The notes: generated by a model not told the origin, from the sequence alone. 35,200 nt of DNA from JANWJE01 sp044326545 (GCA_044326545.1 JBIRBM010000021.1:1-35200), one strand, 5' to 3'; numbered from the stretch's first letter, positions 22,637 to 32,527 are shown. A program made the numbers and translations.

Positions 22637-25198
22637 TCAAGGCCTGGTAGCACCAGCGGCTTTCTCCTTCTGTCCGGGAAGTTTGTGAAGAGGAAAAATT
22701 TCTTCATCAATAATGGCAATCTCGCCATCCTTTACTGTAACACGGCAACGGCGCCCTTCATTGGGCTCCATCAATAGTTTCTCAGCTAAAGGATCTTCTA
22801 AGAACTGTTCAATCGTTCGACGCAAAGGACGAGCTCCCATCTCAGGTTGAAATCCTTTTTCGACGAGGAAGTTTTTGGCTTCTTCATCCAACTCAATATA
22901 GACTTCGCGGTTAACCAGACGTTTTTGCAATTTCCCAATCTCCAGTGAAATCACATGCAGTAAATTATCTTTATTCAATGGATGGAAAATGACGATGTCA
23001 TTTAACCGATTAAGAAATTCAGGCTTAAATCGCTTCTTCACTTCTGATTCAATTTTTTCTTTAATATGCGCATAGTCCAATGAACCTTCCGGCGCCGCTC
23101 CAAATCCAATTTCAGTCCCCCTTCGAATCAGGTCTGCCCCTAAATTCGACGTCATGATGATGATCGTATTGCGAAAATCGATCTTACGCCCAAAAGAATC
23201 TGTCAAGCGCCCTTCTTCTAAAATTTGCAATAAGAGATCCATGACATCCGGATGAGCTTTCTCTATCTCGTCAAATAAGACAACCGAGTAAGGACGCTGC
23301 CTGACTTGCTCAGTTAATTGCCCCCCTTCCTCATGCCCAACATAACCCGGAGGAGATCCTGTCATCCGGCTCACTGCAAATTTCTCCATGTACTCAGACA
23401 TGTCAACTTGAATCAATGCATCTTCTCCGCCAAACATATTAATTGCCAATAGGCGGGCAAGCAAAGTTTTTCCAACCCCTGTTGGTCCCAAGAACAAGAA
23501 AGCACCAATGGGTCGATTCGGATCTTTAATGTCTGCACGACTCCTTCGAATGGCTCGACAAACGGTTCGAATCGCATCCTCTTGTCCTATAATGCCTCCT
23601 TTAAGGATTTCTTCCATCTTCAAGACTTTTTGCAGCTCTCCTTCTGTCAAACGGTTCAAAGGAATCCCTGTTTGTCTTGCAATCACACTGGCAACATCTT
23701 CATCTTCAACAATCACCTCGTGCTCTTCTTTATTGATTTCCCACTCAGCTCGAATTTGTTGAAGCTGCTCGCGAAGAGTTTTTTCTTTATCACGTAATTT
23801 AGCCGCTTTCTCATACTCTTGCTTACTGATCGATTCTTCTTTTGCCAGCCGAGTTTCCTCGATTTCTGCCTCAAACTTCGTGATATCTTGCGGCTGATTC
23901 ATCATTGCAATTCGCATTTTAGCCCCTGCTTCATCGATCAAATCAATCGCTTTATCCGGAAGAAAACGTCCGTGGATATAACGATCGGCTAAAATAGCGG
24001 CTGCTTGAATCGCTTGAGGAGTAAAAATGACTTTATGATGTTTTTCATACTCTGGTTTGAGGCCATAAAGAATTTCAATCGTCTCGTCAACACTTGGAGG
24101 GGCAATCATAATTTTTTGAAAACGGCGCTCTAAAGCAGCATCTTTCTCAATATGCTTACGGTACTCATCAATTGTTGTGGCACCAATACATTGAAGCTCT
24201 CCGCGGGAAAGAGCGGGTTTTAAAATATTCGAAGCATCAATGGCCCCCTCTGCAGCTCCAGCTCCAACAATGGTGTGAAGCTCATCAATAAAGAGCAAAA
24301 TATTGCCATTTTTTTTAATCTCATCCATGACTGCTTTAATGCGCTCTTCAAACTGACCCCGATACTTGGTTCCGGCAATCATCAACGCTAAGTCTAGAGT
24401 AATCAATTTCTTTTTACGCAAAGCGTCAGGAACATTTCCCTTCACAATTGCTTGAGCTAATCCTTCGACAATGGCTGTTTTTCCAACCCCCGCTTCTCCG
24501 ACAAGCACAGGATTGTTTTTACGGCGGCGGCATAAAATTAAAATGAGTCGTTCGATTTCATCTTTGCGGCCAATAACAGGATCCATTTTTCCTTCACGAC
24601 ACATTTCTGTCAGGTCATGGCCATATGCTTTTAATGCGGGCATTTTATCATTAGACGCCCCGATCGGCTGCCCTTTTTCAAAAGAGGACTTTCCTTGCCC
24701 TGCACTTTGAGTAGGCGTTGGGCCGATTGACCCCCCGCTAATAGGAGGAAGCTGAAGATTAAAGGTTTCAAGTTCTTTGAGAACTTCTTTACGCACCTCT
24801 TTTAAATTCACATTCAAGTTTTCAAGCACTTGAGCAGCAACACCATCTGTTTGTTTTAACAACCCTAGCAACAGATGCTCCGTCCCGACATAATTGTGAT
24901 TGAGGTTTGCGGCTTCTTCGTTAGCATACTCGAAAACTTTTTTGACTTTTCCTGTTAGCGCCGGATCTCCATACACTTGAATTTCCGGGCCATATCCCAC
25001 TAATTTTTCAACTTCGCTACGGACAGTTTCAAAATCAATATTCAGGTTGCGCAAGACATTAACGGCGACCCCTTGCCCGAGTTTTAGTAATCCAAGCAAG
25101 ACATGCTCGGTCCCCAGATAATTATGGTTAAGCCGCTGCGCCTCTTTTTTGGCTAATTTAATGACTTGCTTCGCCCGGTTCGTAAACTTATCAAACAT
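22637..25198 (-). CDS. clpC: ATP-dependent Clp unfoldase ClpC
   Basis: This 853-residue hexameric AAA+ unfoldase feeds proteins to ClpP in the cytoplasm. Two Clp-N repeats (about 5-145) are followed by the first ATPase with Walker A GEAGVGKT (234-241) and Walker B ILLFIDE (300-306). A UVR-type middle segment (about 441-476) distinguishes ClpC from ClpA and ClpB. The second ATPase has Walker A GPTGVGKT (571-578), then the VDMSEYMEKFAVSR and FDEIEKAHPDV motifs. The length is normal for the family and all catalytic residues are present. It is convergent with ptsN and is followed on the same strand by no gene within the window's repeat gap. Chlamydial clpC lies in the same neighbourhood. Confidence 0.97.
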   Translation of the reverse strand: MFDKFTNRAKQVIKLAKKEAQRLNHNYLGTEHVLLGLLKLGQGVAVNVLRNLNIDFETVRSEVEKLVGYGPEIQVYGDPALTGKVKKVFEYANEEAANLNHNYVGTEHLLLGLLKQTDGVAAQVLENLNVNLKEVRKEVLKELETFNLQLPPISGGSIGPTPTQSAGQGKSSFEKGQPIGASNDKMPALKAYGHDLTEMCREGKMDPVIGRKDEIERLILILCRRRKNNPVLVGEAGVGKTAIVEGLAQAIVKGNVPDALRKKKLITLDLALMIAGTKYRGQFEERIKAVMDEIKKNGNILLFIDELHTIVGAGAAEGAIDASNILKPALSRGELQCIGATTIDEYRKHIEKDAALERRFQKIMIAPPSVDETIEILYGLKPEYEKHHKVIFTPQAIQAAAILADRYIHGRFLPDKAIDLIDEAGAKMRIAMMNQPQDITKFEAEIEETRLAKEESISKQEYEKAAKLRDKEKTLREQLQQIRAEWEINKEEHEVIVEDEDVASVIARQTGIPLNRLTEGELQKVLKMEEILKGGIIGQEDAIRTVCRAIRRSRADIKDPNRPIGAFLFLGPTGVGKTLLARLLAINMFGGEDALIQVDMSEYMEKFAVSRMTGSPPGYVGHEEGGQLTEQVRQRPYSVVLFDEIEKAHPDVMDLLLQILEEGRLTDSFGRKIDFRNTIIIMTSNLGADLIRRGTEIGFGAAPEGSLDYAHIKEKIESEVKKRFKPEFLNRLNDIVIFHPLNKDNLLHVISLEIGKLQKRLVNREVYIELDEEAKNFLVEKGFQPEMGARPLRRTIEQFLEDPLAEKLLMEPNEGRRCRVTVKDGEIAIIDEEIFPLHKLPGQKEKAAGATRP

Positions 25199-25298
25199 GT
25201 CGGACCCACTTTTGTTGAAGAAAAAAAATATGTATAGCTGATTTCAAATGTAGAGTGATACTCTATTTTTTGCAAAAAAAAAACATGAAGACAAGTTG

Positions 25299-26714
25299 TT
25301 AATCTTTGTCAGGCAAAAAAGGATCGATCACAAGCTTCCTTGACCCCTCTATATTTTTCGCTATTTTTTGTGCTAACTCATTAGCATGTGCGATGCAATC
25401 ATTGATTGAAACCCCTGTCCAAGCACTTCCGCTTAAGGTCAAATCAGAAGATAATTGATGGATCGACTCGTCTACCCCCCTTTTCCATTCAGAAAAACCA
25501 ACCCGAAATTGAGGGATTGCCCGTATCGCTCGTTTAATTTGGATCAAGCCAGGATCTTGACGAATGCCTAAATGGTCGTGCAATCCTTTTTGAGCTAACT
25601 CAACCAAATCAGAATCGGACATCTCACTGATGGCCGGGTGATGCGTTCCCCCCATCATCACTGTCAATCGGGTCTGCTCCCCTCGATTTTGCTGAGGGAA
25701 AACAGAAGAATCCCACACACAGCCTAATAAGGCAGAGCGATACTGAGAGGGAATCAAATACCCAAACCCTTGGTAGGGTAACATGTTTTGATGAAATCCC
25801 ATATTAACAGAGATGACAGTTGCATAAGCGAGTCGACCCAACTTTGCCGCAATCATGGGATTCTCTTGAAGCAACGCACTCAACGCAAAGGTTGGCAGTG
25901 TTGAGATCACGTGATCGGCATGGAGCCGCTTTCCATCAGACAATTCTAGTTTCAGCCCACTTCTTTCACATTTTATTCTCTTGATCTGTTGGTTTAAGAG
26001 AAGATGATCTTTTAACTCTAAGGCCAGAGCTCGGGGCAGTGTCTCCATCCCTTTTTGAAAAGAGAACATTGCAAATCGGCTCATACGTTGAATAAAAGGG
26101 GTGTTTAACGTTTGAGCGGATCGATGAAACCACGCACCTCGAATTAAAGACCCTTGCTGCCTCTGCCATTGATCAAAGAGTGGAAAACAGCTCTTTAATG
26201 ATAAAAGATGGCAATCTCCCGCATAGATACCCGATACCATCGGATCGATTAATCTTTCTGTCAAAGAAGCTCCGATGTGGCGAGTAAAAAACAAATGAAT
26301 ACTCTCATCGCCTCTTTGAATTTTAGGCATCGTCCAATCCCGCCAAAGCGCTTTTAACCAACCTTTTGTCAATACATTAAAAGGAACCTGCCATACATGG
26401 CTGGGCAATTGATGCAAGCTATTGCCATGAAAAACATAACGGTTTTTTGCCTCTCTTGCGGGAGCTATCACTTGATGTTCAAGACCCAATGCTTCAACCA
26501 AAGCCAAGGTCTCTTTTCCGGATCCGGCTGTCCGGCAACTTCTGGGACCTTGTTCAAATAAAAACGTCTCTTTTTCGATTGTTTCAATCCATCCTCCGGG
26601 TCGATCACTTTTTTCAAGAATGGTCAGTTGAATCTGAGATCCAAGGTGGCGGCGCAGAAACCATCCTGTTGCCAATCCGGAAATGCCTCCCCCTAAAATG
26701 ACGATGTGAGGCAT
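25299..26714 (-). CDS. hemG: Protoporphyrinogen oxidase (FAD-dependent, HemY type)
   Basis: This 471-residue enzyme oxidises protoporphyrinogen IX to protoporphyrin IX, the penultimate step of haem synthesis. The N-terminal FAD-binding fold is ILGGGISGLATGWFL (6-20), followed by LEKSDRPGGWIET, and the FAD-contacting tail near LSGSAWTGVSINDCIAHA. This is the oxygen-dependent, flavin type despite the symbol hemG used in chlamydiae. The start overlaps the end of hemE by 22 bases and has its own strong site (AAGGAGG at 26720-26726, within hemE), so translation is coupled. It is the last gene of tkt-hemE-hemG. Confidence 0.92.
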   Translation of the reverse strand: MPHIVILGGGISGLATGWFLRRHLGSQIQLTILEKSDRPGGWIETIEKETFLFEQGPRSCRTAGSGKETLALVEALGLEHQVIAPAREAKNRYVFHGNSLHQLPSHVWQVPFNVLTKGWLKALWRDWTMPKIQRGDESIHLFFTRHIGASLTERLIDPMVSGIYAGDCHLLSLKSCFPLFDQWQRQQGSLIRGAWFHRSAQTLNTPFIQRMSRFAMFSFQKGMETLPRALALELKDHLLLNQQIKRIKCERSGLKLELSDGKRLHADHVISTLPTFALSALLQENPMIAAKLGRLAYATVISVNMGFHQNMLPYQGFGYLIPSQYRSALLGCVWDSSVFPQQNRGEQTRLTVMMGGTHHPAISEMSDSDLVELAQKGLHDHLGIRQDPGLIQIKRAIRAIPQFRVGFSEWKRGVDESIHQLSSDLTLSGSAWTGVSINDCIAHANELAQKIAKNIEGSRKLVIDPFLPDKD

Positions 26715-27727
26715 TTACGCCTCCTTTTTACGCAATGAACCAGAGTTTTGACCGCTTCTTCTGAAACATCTGGACTCACGCCATGCCCTAAGTTAAAAAT
26801 AAAACCGGGCTGATCGTCCATTTCATTTAAGATGCGATCAACCTCTTTTTCGATTGTCGCAAGAGGAGCATAAAGAATATCGGGATCTAAATTTCCTTGC
26901 AAAGCGATCGCAGGATCAATCAAACGGCGCATATCACCTATGCAGCAATTCCAATCAAGCCCTATGGCAGCTGGCTTGAGCTCAGCTAACTGTGATGCAA
27001 AAACAGACGATCCCCGGCAAAATAAAATGACAGGAATTTGACGGTGACTGATTTGATTGAATAAATGATCCAAATAGGCTAAAGAAAATTCGCGAAACGC
27101 ATAATGAGAGAGGGCATTCGCCCATGAATCAAAAATTTGAATCGCTTGGACCCCTGCATCAATTTGCATTTGCAAATAGGCGACCGACCAATCAGCGATT
27201 TTTTTCAGTAACGCATGAAAACCTTGGGGATCTTTTAGCATCCATTGTTTTGTTTTCTTTAAATCGCGGCTCGACCTCCCCTCAATCATGTAGCTTGCGA
27301 GGGTAAAAGGAGCTCCGCAAAACCCGATTAGAGGAACTTTTAAGGTTTTTCTAAGTCGAACAATGCCGTTTGCGACGTATTGGAGCTTGGATACGTCAGG
27401 GGATGGAAGAGCATGAATATCGGCAAGAGTTAGAAGAGGCCGTTCAATGATCGGACCCATATGTTCTTCAAAGCGGAGCCCAACGCCCATGGCTTCTGGT
27501 ATGACCAAAATATCAGAAAACAAAATAGCGCCATCCATCTGATAAAAGTCAACAGGGAGCATTGTCACTTGTTCAATTAATTCAGGCTCATGACACATTT
27601 GCAAAAAGCAATAGCGCTGACGCAAAGCCCGATAAGAAGCTAAATGCCGTCCGGCTTGACGCATTAACCATACAGGCGGGCCTGACCTGTTTTGACAACG
27701 AAGCGCTTGAATTAAAATATCATTCAT
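26693..27727 (-). CDS. hemE: Uroporphyrinogen decarboxylase
   Basis: This 344-residue cytoplasmic enzyme removes four carboxyl groups from uroporphyrinogen III to give coproporphyrinogen III. The N-terminal active-site motif PVWLMRQAGRHLASYRALR (18-36) is intact. The family segment ILFSDILVIPEAMG carries the catalytic Asp, and GFCGAPFTLASYMIEG and FNLGHGVSPDV follow as expected. Its ATG overlaps the tkt stop in an ATGA junction. With hemG it supplies two late steps of the haem pathway. The coproporphyrinogen oxidase step (hemN) is not in the window, unlike some chlamydiae where it lies between these genes. Confidence 0.96.
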   Translation of the reverse strand: MNDILIQALRCQNRSGPPVWLMRQAGRHLASYRALRQRYCFLQMCHEPELIEQVTMLPVDFYQMDGAILFSDILVIPEAMGVGLRFEEHMGPIIERPLLTLADIHALPSPDVSKLQYVANGIVRLRKTLKVPLIGFCGAPFTLASYMIEGRSSRDLKKTKQWMLKDPQGFHALLKKIADWSVAYLQMQIDAGVQAIQIFDSWANALSHYAFREFSLAYLDHLFNQISHRQIPVILFCRGSSVFASQLAELKPAAIGLDWNCCIGDMRRLIDPAIALQGNLDPDILYAPLATIEKEVDRILNEMDDQPGFIFNLGHGVSPDVSEEAVKTLVHCVKRRRKCLTSSF

Positions 27728-29784
27728 AGAATTCTTTCCAGAATATCTTCGACTGTAAAACCAAATTCTTTAGCTAAAACGCTGGGAGGAGCCGACGCCC
27801 CAAACCTTTCGAGGCAAATGGCAATCCCATGACGGCCAATGTATTTATGCCACCCCAAATCAACACCTGCTTCGATACTCACACGCTTGCCTAGATCGCC
27901 TTCAAAAAGGGCCTCTTTGTAGCTCTCACTTTGATTTTCAAATAGTTGCCAACAAGGCATTGAAATCACGCGAACGGCTTTTCCCATTCTCTCAAGTTCT
28001 TGTGCAACATTGAGTGCTAAACAAAGTTCGGATCCCGTTGCAACAAGAGTAAAATCAGGTTTTGATTTTTCTTTTTTCACAATATAGGCTCCCCTTCCCA
28101 TTCCTTGAGCATAAGGGATGCGTGTTTCATCTAAATTTGGCAAATTCTGGCGTGATAAAATAAGGGCTGTTGGACCTTTAAATTGAAGTGCTGCCATCCA
28201 CGCCATTCGCACCTCATGGCTGTCGGCAGGACGGATCACCTGCAACTGAGGAATTGCCCTGAGAGCTGCATAGTGCTCGACGGGTTGATGAGTCGGTCCA
28301 TCTTCTCCAAGTAAAATGGAGTCGTGGGTAAATTGATAAATCACTTGAGCGTGTTGCATAGCGGCTAATCGTATCGCATTACGCATATAATCGGAGAATG
28401 TTAAAAATGTTCCAACATAGGGAATCAAACAATCTGTTTGATAAAGCCCAGTTGCGATGGTGGCCATTCCAAATTCACGAACACCATATTTGATGTTTCT
28501 GCCATGAAATTGCCCCGGGCCAATAGAGGGATATTTTTTTAATAGGGTCATGTCGGAAGACGATACATCGGCCGATCCACCATAAAGTTGAGGGAGGCGA
28601 TCTGCTAAAACATCTAATACCTCTTGAGACGCTTTACGACCAGATACCGGTCCTTTAATCTGAATTTGCCAAAGAAGGCTTTCTAAATCATCGGGCAGAA
28701 AATGGCTCGACATCCGCTGATACTCTTTGAATTTATCACGATTTTCCTTCGACCAAACCTGGAAAATTTGCACCCATTTTTCTTCTTCTTGCGCATCACG
28801 TGTCCGTTTATTATGAAAATAATCGAGCACCGACTGAGGAACATAAAATTCCTCCAATGGAATGGACAAAGACTCTTTTGTTGCTCTTACTTCTTCCGAG
28901 CCAAGGGCAGATCCATGCGCTTTATTCGTTCCGGCTTTATTTGGAGCCCCTTTTCCAATGATGGTATGTGCAATGATCAAACAGGGACGCTCCTGGCATT
29001 GCCGAATTTTAGAGAAAGCTGCATCAATTGAATCAAAATCATGCCCATCCACTTCAAACACATCCCATCCGTAAGCTAGGTAGCGCTCTTTTGTATTTTC
29101 AGAGGATGATTCTGCCAAGGGACCATCCAAGGATATTTCATTTGCATCGTAAATGGCGACAAGATTATCGAGCTTTAAATGACCGGCCAAAGACGACACT
29201 TCAGCTGACACCCCTTCCATGACGCAGCCATCTCCCATCAGAACGTAAACTTTGCTATTAAAAATGTGATGGTTATCTGTATTGAATTTAGCCGCAAGAA
29301 GTTTAAGCCCTAATGCTTGCCCAACGCCATTGCCCAATCCTTGCCCTAAAGGACCGGTGGTTGTTTCAACCCCATCAGTGATGAATGATTCGGGGTGACC
29401 AGGAGTACAAGAATGAAGCTGACGGAAATTTTTAAGATCGTCGAGGGAAATATGATATCCAGCTAAATAGAGACACGCATAAAGCCACATCGACCCATGC
29501 CCGGCAGAAAGGATCAACCGATCACGATTAGCCCATTTTGAATGTTTGGGATTGTGCTTCAAAAAATATCCGTACAGATAAGCTCCTAATTCAGCGCATC
29601 CCATAGGCAATCCAGGATGACCTGAATCTGCTTTCTGCACAGCATCCATCGATAAACCTCGAATGGTATTGGCTATTTTTTCTAGCATGTGCTTAAAGTC
29701 AGGATTCAATTCTTTAGGAGGAGGTAAAGGATCTAGCGAGAAACATTCAAACTCAGAATGGTGATGAGGAGTCTCTGTATTCAT
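27724..29784 (-). CDS. tkt: Transketolase
   Basis: This 686-residue thiamine-diphosphate enzyme moves two-carbon units between sugar phosphates in the pentose phosphate pathway. The TPP motif runs from GDGCVMEGVSAEV (184-196) to YDANEISLDG (212-221). SGHPGLPMG (54-62), the E..G..H. catalytic region and GEDGPTHQPVEH in the pyrimidine domain are all intact. The N-terminus carries about 30 residues before the conserved EKIANTIRGLSMDAVQKA start. An ATG at residue 33 is possible, but neither start has a clear ribosome binding site. It leads the operon with hemE (4-base overlap) and hemG, an unusual pairing of carbon and haem metabolism. Confidence 0.96.
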   Translation of the reverse strand: MNTETPHHHSEFECFSLDPLPPPKELNPDFKHMLEKIANTIRGLSMDAVQKADSGHPGLPMGCAELGAYLYGYFLKHNPKHSKWANRDRLILSAGHGSMWLYACLYLAGYHISLDDLKNFRQLHSCTPGHPESFITDGVETTTGPLGQGLGNGVGQALGLKLLAAKFNTDNHHIFNSKVYVLMGDGCVMEGVSAEVSSLAGHLKLDNLVAIYDANEISLDGPLAESSSENTKERYLAYGWDVFEVDGHDFDSIDAAFSKIRQCQERPCLIIAHTIIGKGAPNKAGTNKAHGSALGSEEVRATKESLSIPLEEFYVPQSVLDYFHNKRTRDAQEEEKWVQIFQVWSKENRDKFKEYQRMSSHFLPDDLESLLWQIQIKGPVSGRKASQEVLDVLADRLPQLYGGSADVSSSDMTLLKKYPSIGPGQFHGRNIKYGVREFGMATIATGLYQTDCLIPYVGTFLTFSDYMRNAIRLAAMQHAQVIYQFTHDSILLGEDGPTHQPVEHYAALRAIPQLQVIRPADSHEVRMAWMAALQFKGPTALILSRQNLPNLDETRIPYAQGMGRGAYIVKKEKSKPDFTLVATGSELCLALNVAQELERMGKAVRVISMPCWQLFENQSESYKEALFEGDLGKRVSIEAGVDLGWHKYIGRHGIAICLERFGASAPPSVLAKEFGFTVEDILERIL

Positions 29785-30343
29785 GATATAACCGATGTTG
29801 ATTAATAATCTTTACGTTAGAAACTTTCTTTATTGTTTTTATAGAAGCTGTGTTAGGGCGCGTCATCAATTGCTAATAGCCTCTATTCAAGAGGATGTGT
29901 TTGCTAAAATCCGTCAATCAGGAGAGTCTGATGGGGGAAAATTGTTGTTCTTTCACGTTATCCAAGAAATTCACACCGCTCTTGAAAAATAGGGGGCACA
30001 TATGCAAACCAAAACAGAAGAGCTTTTCCCTACTTTCCCCAGACTATCCGAAGCCTTCGATTCAACTATTTTTATGAATGTCAATTTAAATGACTATATA
30101 AATTCTGTATATCCCAAAAATATTTTGAACAATCTGTTGTAATAGACATTATTGCATAAATGGCCGTAGGGGATCGATTAACGCCCACTTTTACTTTCCA
30201 CAATTGCACGCGAAAGATTCAGCCTCGCACGCCCTCTATTTGCAAGAAGCCCTTTGCCCGCACGCTTTTTGATCCAACCATCAGCTGGTTGTATGTTGTG
30301 TGTAAGCGCTCAACGTTTACTGCGATCTTTTTTTTAAAAAAGA
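29785..30343. other. Gap between divergent tkt and trpR
   Basis: No gene is supported. A plus-strand frame at 29795-29992 reads RHQLLIASIQEDVFAKIRQS and may be a gene fragment. Bases 30160-30300 are less AT-rich than the surroundings but hold no recognised feature. Promoters for tkt (leftward) must lie near 29800. Confidence 0.35.
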
Positions 30344-30376
30344 TTGACACAAAGAATTGTAATGCTGTAACATTAC
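30344..30376 (+). promoter_or_regulatory. trpR promoter with candidate Trp operator
   Basis: TTGACA (30344-30349) and TAACAT (30368-30373) form a plausible sigma-70-type promoter with an 18-base spacer. The 18-base near-palindrome GTAATGCTGTAACATTAC (30359-30376) covers the -10 box: GTAATG and CATTAC are exact inverses and 14 of 18 positions are symmetric. Placement and size fit autorepression by TrpR. Confidence 0.6.
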
Positions 30377-30402
30377 ATTTCTTCACAATTCAACAGGGCT
30401 TT

Positions 30403-30708
30403 ATGCGTCACCGAAAACATTGGGAACTGTTTTTAGATTTGTGCTTAAAAACAGAAAAGAGAGAGCGATTAGAAGAACTGCTGAACTTATTTCTCACAAT
30501 TGAAGAAAAAGAACATTTAGCTTCCCGCATGCAGATCATCAACGCTCTTTTGAGTAAAAAATTATCGCAACGAGAAATCTCTGATAAAATGAAAGTCAGC
30601 ATTGCGCAAATTACACGTGGTTCCAACGCTTTAAAAATTGTCAAGAATGATCTTTTAAACTTTATTGAAAATCAGATAAGGAAAAATCAAGAACATGAAC
30701 AATCATGA
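30403..30708 (+). CDS. trpR: Trp repressor family regulator
   Basis: This 101-residue DNA-binding protein is all helical, with the helix-turn-helix at LSQREISDKMKVSIAQITRG (54-73) and the ensuing SNALK, the segment that defines TrpR and closely matches the chlamydial version. The family represses tryptophan genes when tryptophan is bound. The start at 30403 gives the expected length; an 81-codon extension back to 30160 would run through the promoter. No trp biosynthetic gene is in the window, so its targets lie elsewhere, or are its own promoter or the operon from 31196. A hairpin follows the stop. Confidence 0.88.
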   Translation: MRHRKHWELFLDLCLKTEKRERLEELLNLFLTIEEKEHLASRMQIINALLSKKLSQREISDKMKVSIAQITRGSNALKIVKNDLLNFIENQIRKNQEHEQS

Positions 30709-30733
30709 TTGTCTCTCATCTTTTCATCTATCT

Positions 30734-30752
30734 CCGACTCTTTTGTCGGTTT
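30734..30752 (+). terminator. Hairpin after trpR
   Basis: CCGAC and GTCGG pair around TCTTTT and are followed by TTTCC, 25 bases past the trpR stop. The stem is short, so this is a weak terminator. Confidence 0.45.
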
Positions 30753-30925
30753 CCTCATCCCAAGAGGAGTCAAACGATTTGATCTGCTCTAAAAGTCAAA
30801 TCACGTGCCTAAGGTTCCTTGCACCTATTCTTAAAACCCGCCCTTTTTTTTCTACTTGGCGTCCTAGCGCCTAATCCGCTCTCTTTTTTTCACATTTTTC
30901 AATATGGATATGACGTCAAAAGGTG

Positions 30926-30947
30926 TTGTTAAAACCCCTTTTAACAA
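30926..30947. repeat. Perfect 9-bp hairpin
   Basis: TTGTTAAAA and TTTTAACAA pair exactly around CCCC. It could reinforce termination after trpR, or belong to the repeat array that follows. Confidence 0.6.
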
Positions 30948-30956
30948 ACTCAGCTT

Positions 30957-31102
30957 AAGAACCTATTGAACATGTTTGATCACAATGCTTTGCTGCGATA
31001 CGCCATCAACGCACAAAAAATATTCCGAACATTTTTTGTGCGTTGATCGCCGGTTTTAGCAAACACATCATCGGATCAAAGATGTTGAACAGGTTCTAAC
31101 GC
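30957..31102. repeat. Dispersed repeat family 2, complete inverted form
   Basis: AAGAACCTATTGAACATGTT at the left is answered by the inverse of GTTGAACAGGTTCTAA at the right (arms of about 48 bases, roughly three quarters identical). Between them an inner perfect-looking palindrome spans CAACGCACAAAAAAT to ATTTTTTGTGCGTTG. Single arms recur at 4654-4704 and 22163-22230. The whole would fold into one long hairpin. Confidence 0.65.
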
Positions 31103-31107
31103 ACGAG

Positions 31108-31142
31108 GAGCACGATTTTGGCTAAGCCAAAATGGTCCTCTT
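31108..31142. repeat. Hairpin with GGCTAAGCC core
   Basis: GAGGAGCACGATTTTGGCT is followed by its approximate inverse AGCCAAAATGGTCCTC. The core resembles the hairpin at 7933-7970, and the preceding AACGCAC recalls the GTGCGTAAGG tip of the fold-back elements. It is probably a fragment of that family. Confidence 0.5.
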
Positions 31143-31195
31143 GATCTGTCAAGTAAGTGAATCATCAAAAAGCTAACCATTTAAGGAGAATCATC

Positions 31196-32527
31196 ATGAA
31201 TTCAATCATGACACATTATCATGTCCCCGATGAGAAAGAGGCATTCAAAAAAATCGGCCACGTGATCGAAAATCACATCACAAGAGTCGCTCTTAACAAA
31301 GGAATCCGCTTTAGATATCAGCCAGAACTCGCTGTGATCAGCGGTGCCGGTATCGCAGGATTGGCAGCCTCTTTTGAATTAATTGCCAAAGGCTTTAAGG
31401 TGGTGGTGGTTGAAAAGCGCAACACTTTTTCTCGTTCCAACATCATCAACCTTAACGTGGAAACCCAATATTTTTTAAAAAAATTTGGGCTTTTGAAAGA
31501 ATTTGAAGAATCCGTTGCAGGAAGAATCAGTACGCATAGGTATGTCCATATCGGCAAAAAGAGTATTCAAGATCTGGGGGTTTCTGATGTGAGCGAACTG
31601 CAGCTGAGCGACACCTCTTTTGAGGCTGAACATGCTGACAAACTTTTCAATCATGACGGAATCTATAGCGTAAAAATTGGAGATCTCCAAACTTTTCTTG
31701 CCAAAAAATTATTAGAAGCAGGGGGATCTTTATTTCGCGAAGTCGAGGTCGACGTGTTAGATCGAACCGAAGCGGGAGGAGCATCTGAGCTCAACATCCG
31801 GGGAATAAATAGCAGCTTCAACAAAACGTTACAACCTGATTTATTTTTTATCGCTGAAGGAGCCCATTCTACCACTGCAAAGCAGCTTGGGATAACAGTG
31901 AATCAAGTGAAAAATGAATGTACAGATGAAAACTGGATCTTTGGAAATGCTGACTATTGCGGCAAAAAAACCTGTGTCGTCTCCATTATCGATACGTCGG
32001 CCGGACACTTAGAGATCGCAAATGTGATTTTCAATGCTAAGGTTCAAGAAGTCAATATTGCCGTGACGTCAGAGCAAAGTCTCACTCAGAAGGAGATAAA
32101 ACAACGGATTTTAAATGTCATGAAGCAAGCGTTTGATCTTCAGGAAATGGATCAGATTCCCCATTGCCTAAAAAGCGTTGTGAAGCAACCAGTCCATATT
32201 GAAAATGAAACAAGGGATCCCTTTTCAATCGACAATATTTTTTTAATCGGTGATGCCGCCGGGCGCAGCTCCCCTCTTGCCGGTTTAGGGGGAACGCTTG
32301 GGCTCACTCTGATTCCTCGGACAATCCATCAACTGTTACGTGACCGCAATGAGCAGCCGGCTCATCTTCATCCTCATTTTAAACAATTTTCAGATGATTA
32401 TACATCAAGGTGGATTCAAAAATCGGCGAATGTCAAAATTTTTTGCCTAGGGATCTTAGACAAAGAGCGCAAGGCAGTCGATCCATGTGAATCGCCCTTA
32501 AAAGAGAGAGGCTCAGATGAAGCTTGA
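31196..32527 (+). CDS. FAD-dependent aromatic-type monooxygenase
   Basis: This 443-residue protein has the group A flavoprotein monooxygenase layout: FAD-binding GAGIAGLAASFEL (50-62) with the ribose-binding Glu at 73 (VVEKR), an AEGAHS segment (219-224) in place of the usual DG motif, and FLIGDAAGRSSPLAGLG (348-364). Such enzymes use NAD(P)H and oxygen to hydroxylate or epoxidise small, often aromatic or polyketide-like molecules. The start at 31196 has AAGGAG seven bases upstream; a GTG 39 bases earlier has no such site. There is an N-terminal extension of about 40 residues before the Rossmann fold. It is the first gene of an overlapping four-gene operon. The substrate is unknown. Confidence 0.8.
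   Translation: MNSIMTHYHVPDEKEAFKKIGHVIENHITRVALNKGIRFRYQPELAVISGAGIAGLAASFELIAKGFKVVVVEKRNTFSRSNIINLNVETQYFLKKFGLLKEFEESVAGRISTHRYVHIGKKSIQDLGVSDVSELQLSDTSFEAEHADKLFNHDGIYSVKIGDLQTFLAKKLLEAGGSLFREVEVDVLDRTEAGGASELNIRGINSSFNKTLQPDLFFIAEGAHSTTAKQLGITVNQVKNECTDENWIFGNADYCGKKTCVVSIIDTSAGHLEIANVIFNAKVQEVNIAVTSEQSLTQKEIKQRILNVMKQAFDLQEMDQIPHCLKSVVKQPVHIENETRDPFSIDNIFLIGDAAGRSSPLAGLGGTLGLTLIPRTIHQLLRDRNEQPAHLHPHFKQFSDDYTSRWIQKSANVKIFCLGILDKERKAVDPCESPLKERGSDEA

Noticed and set aside
28702..29031. 109-codon plus-strand frame opposite tkt
   Set aside because: It lies opposite the intact transketolase core and has no ribosome binding site or family match.
30160..30402. 81-codon extension of trpR
   Set aside because: It runs through the promoter and operator, and the protein from 30403 already has the full family length.
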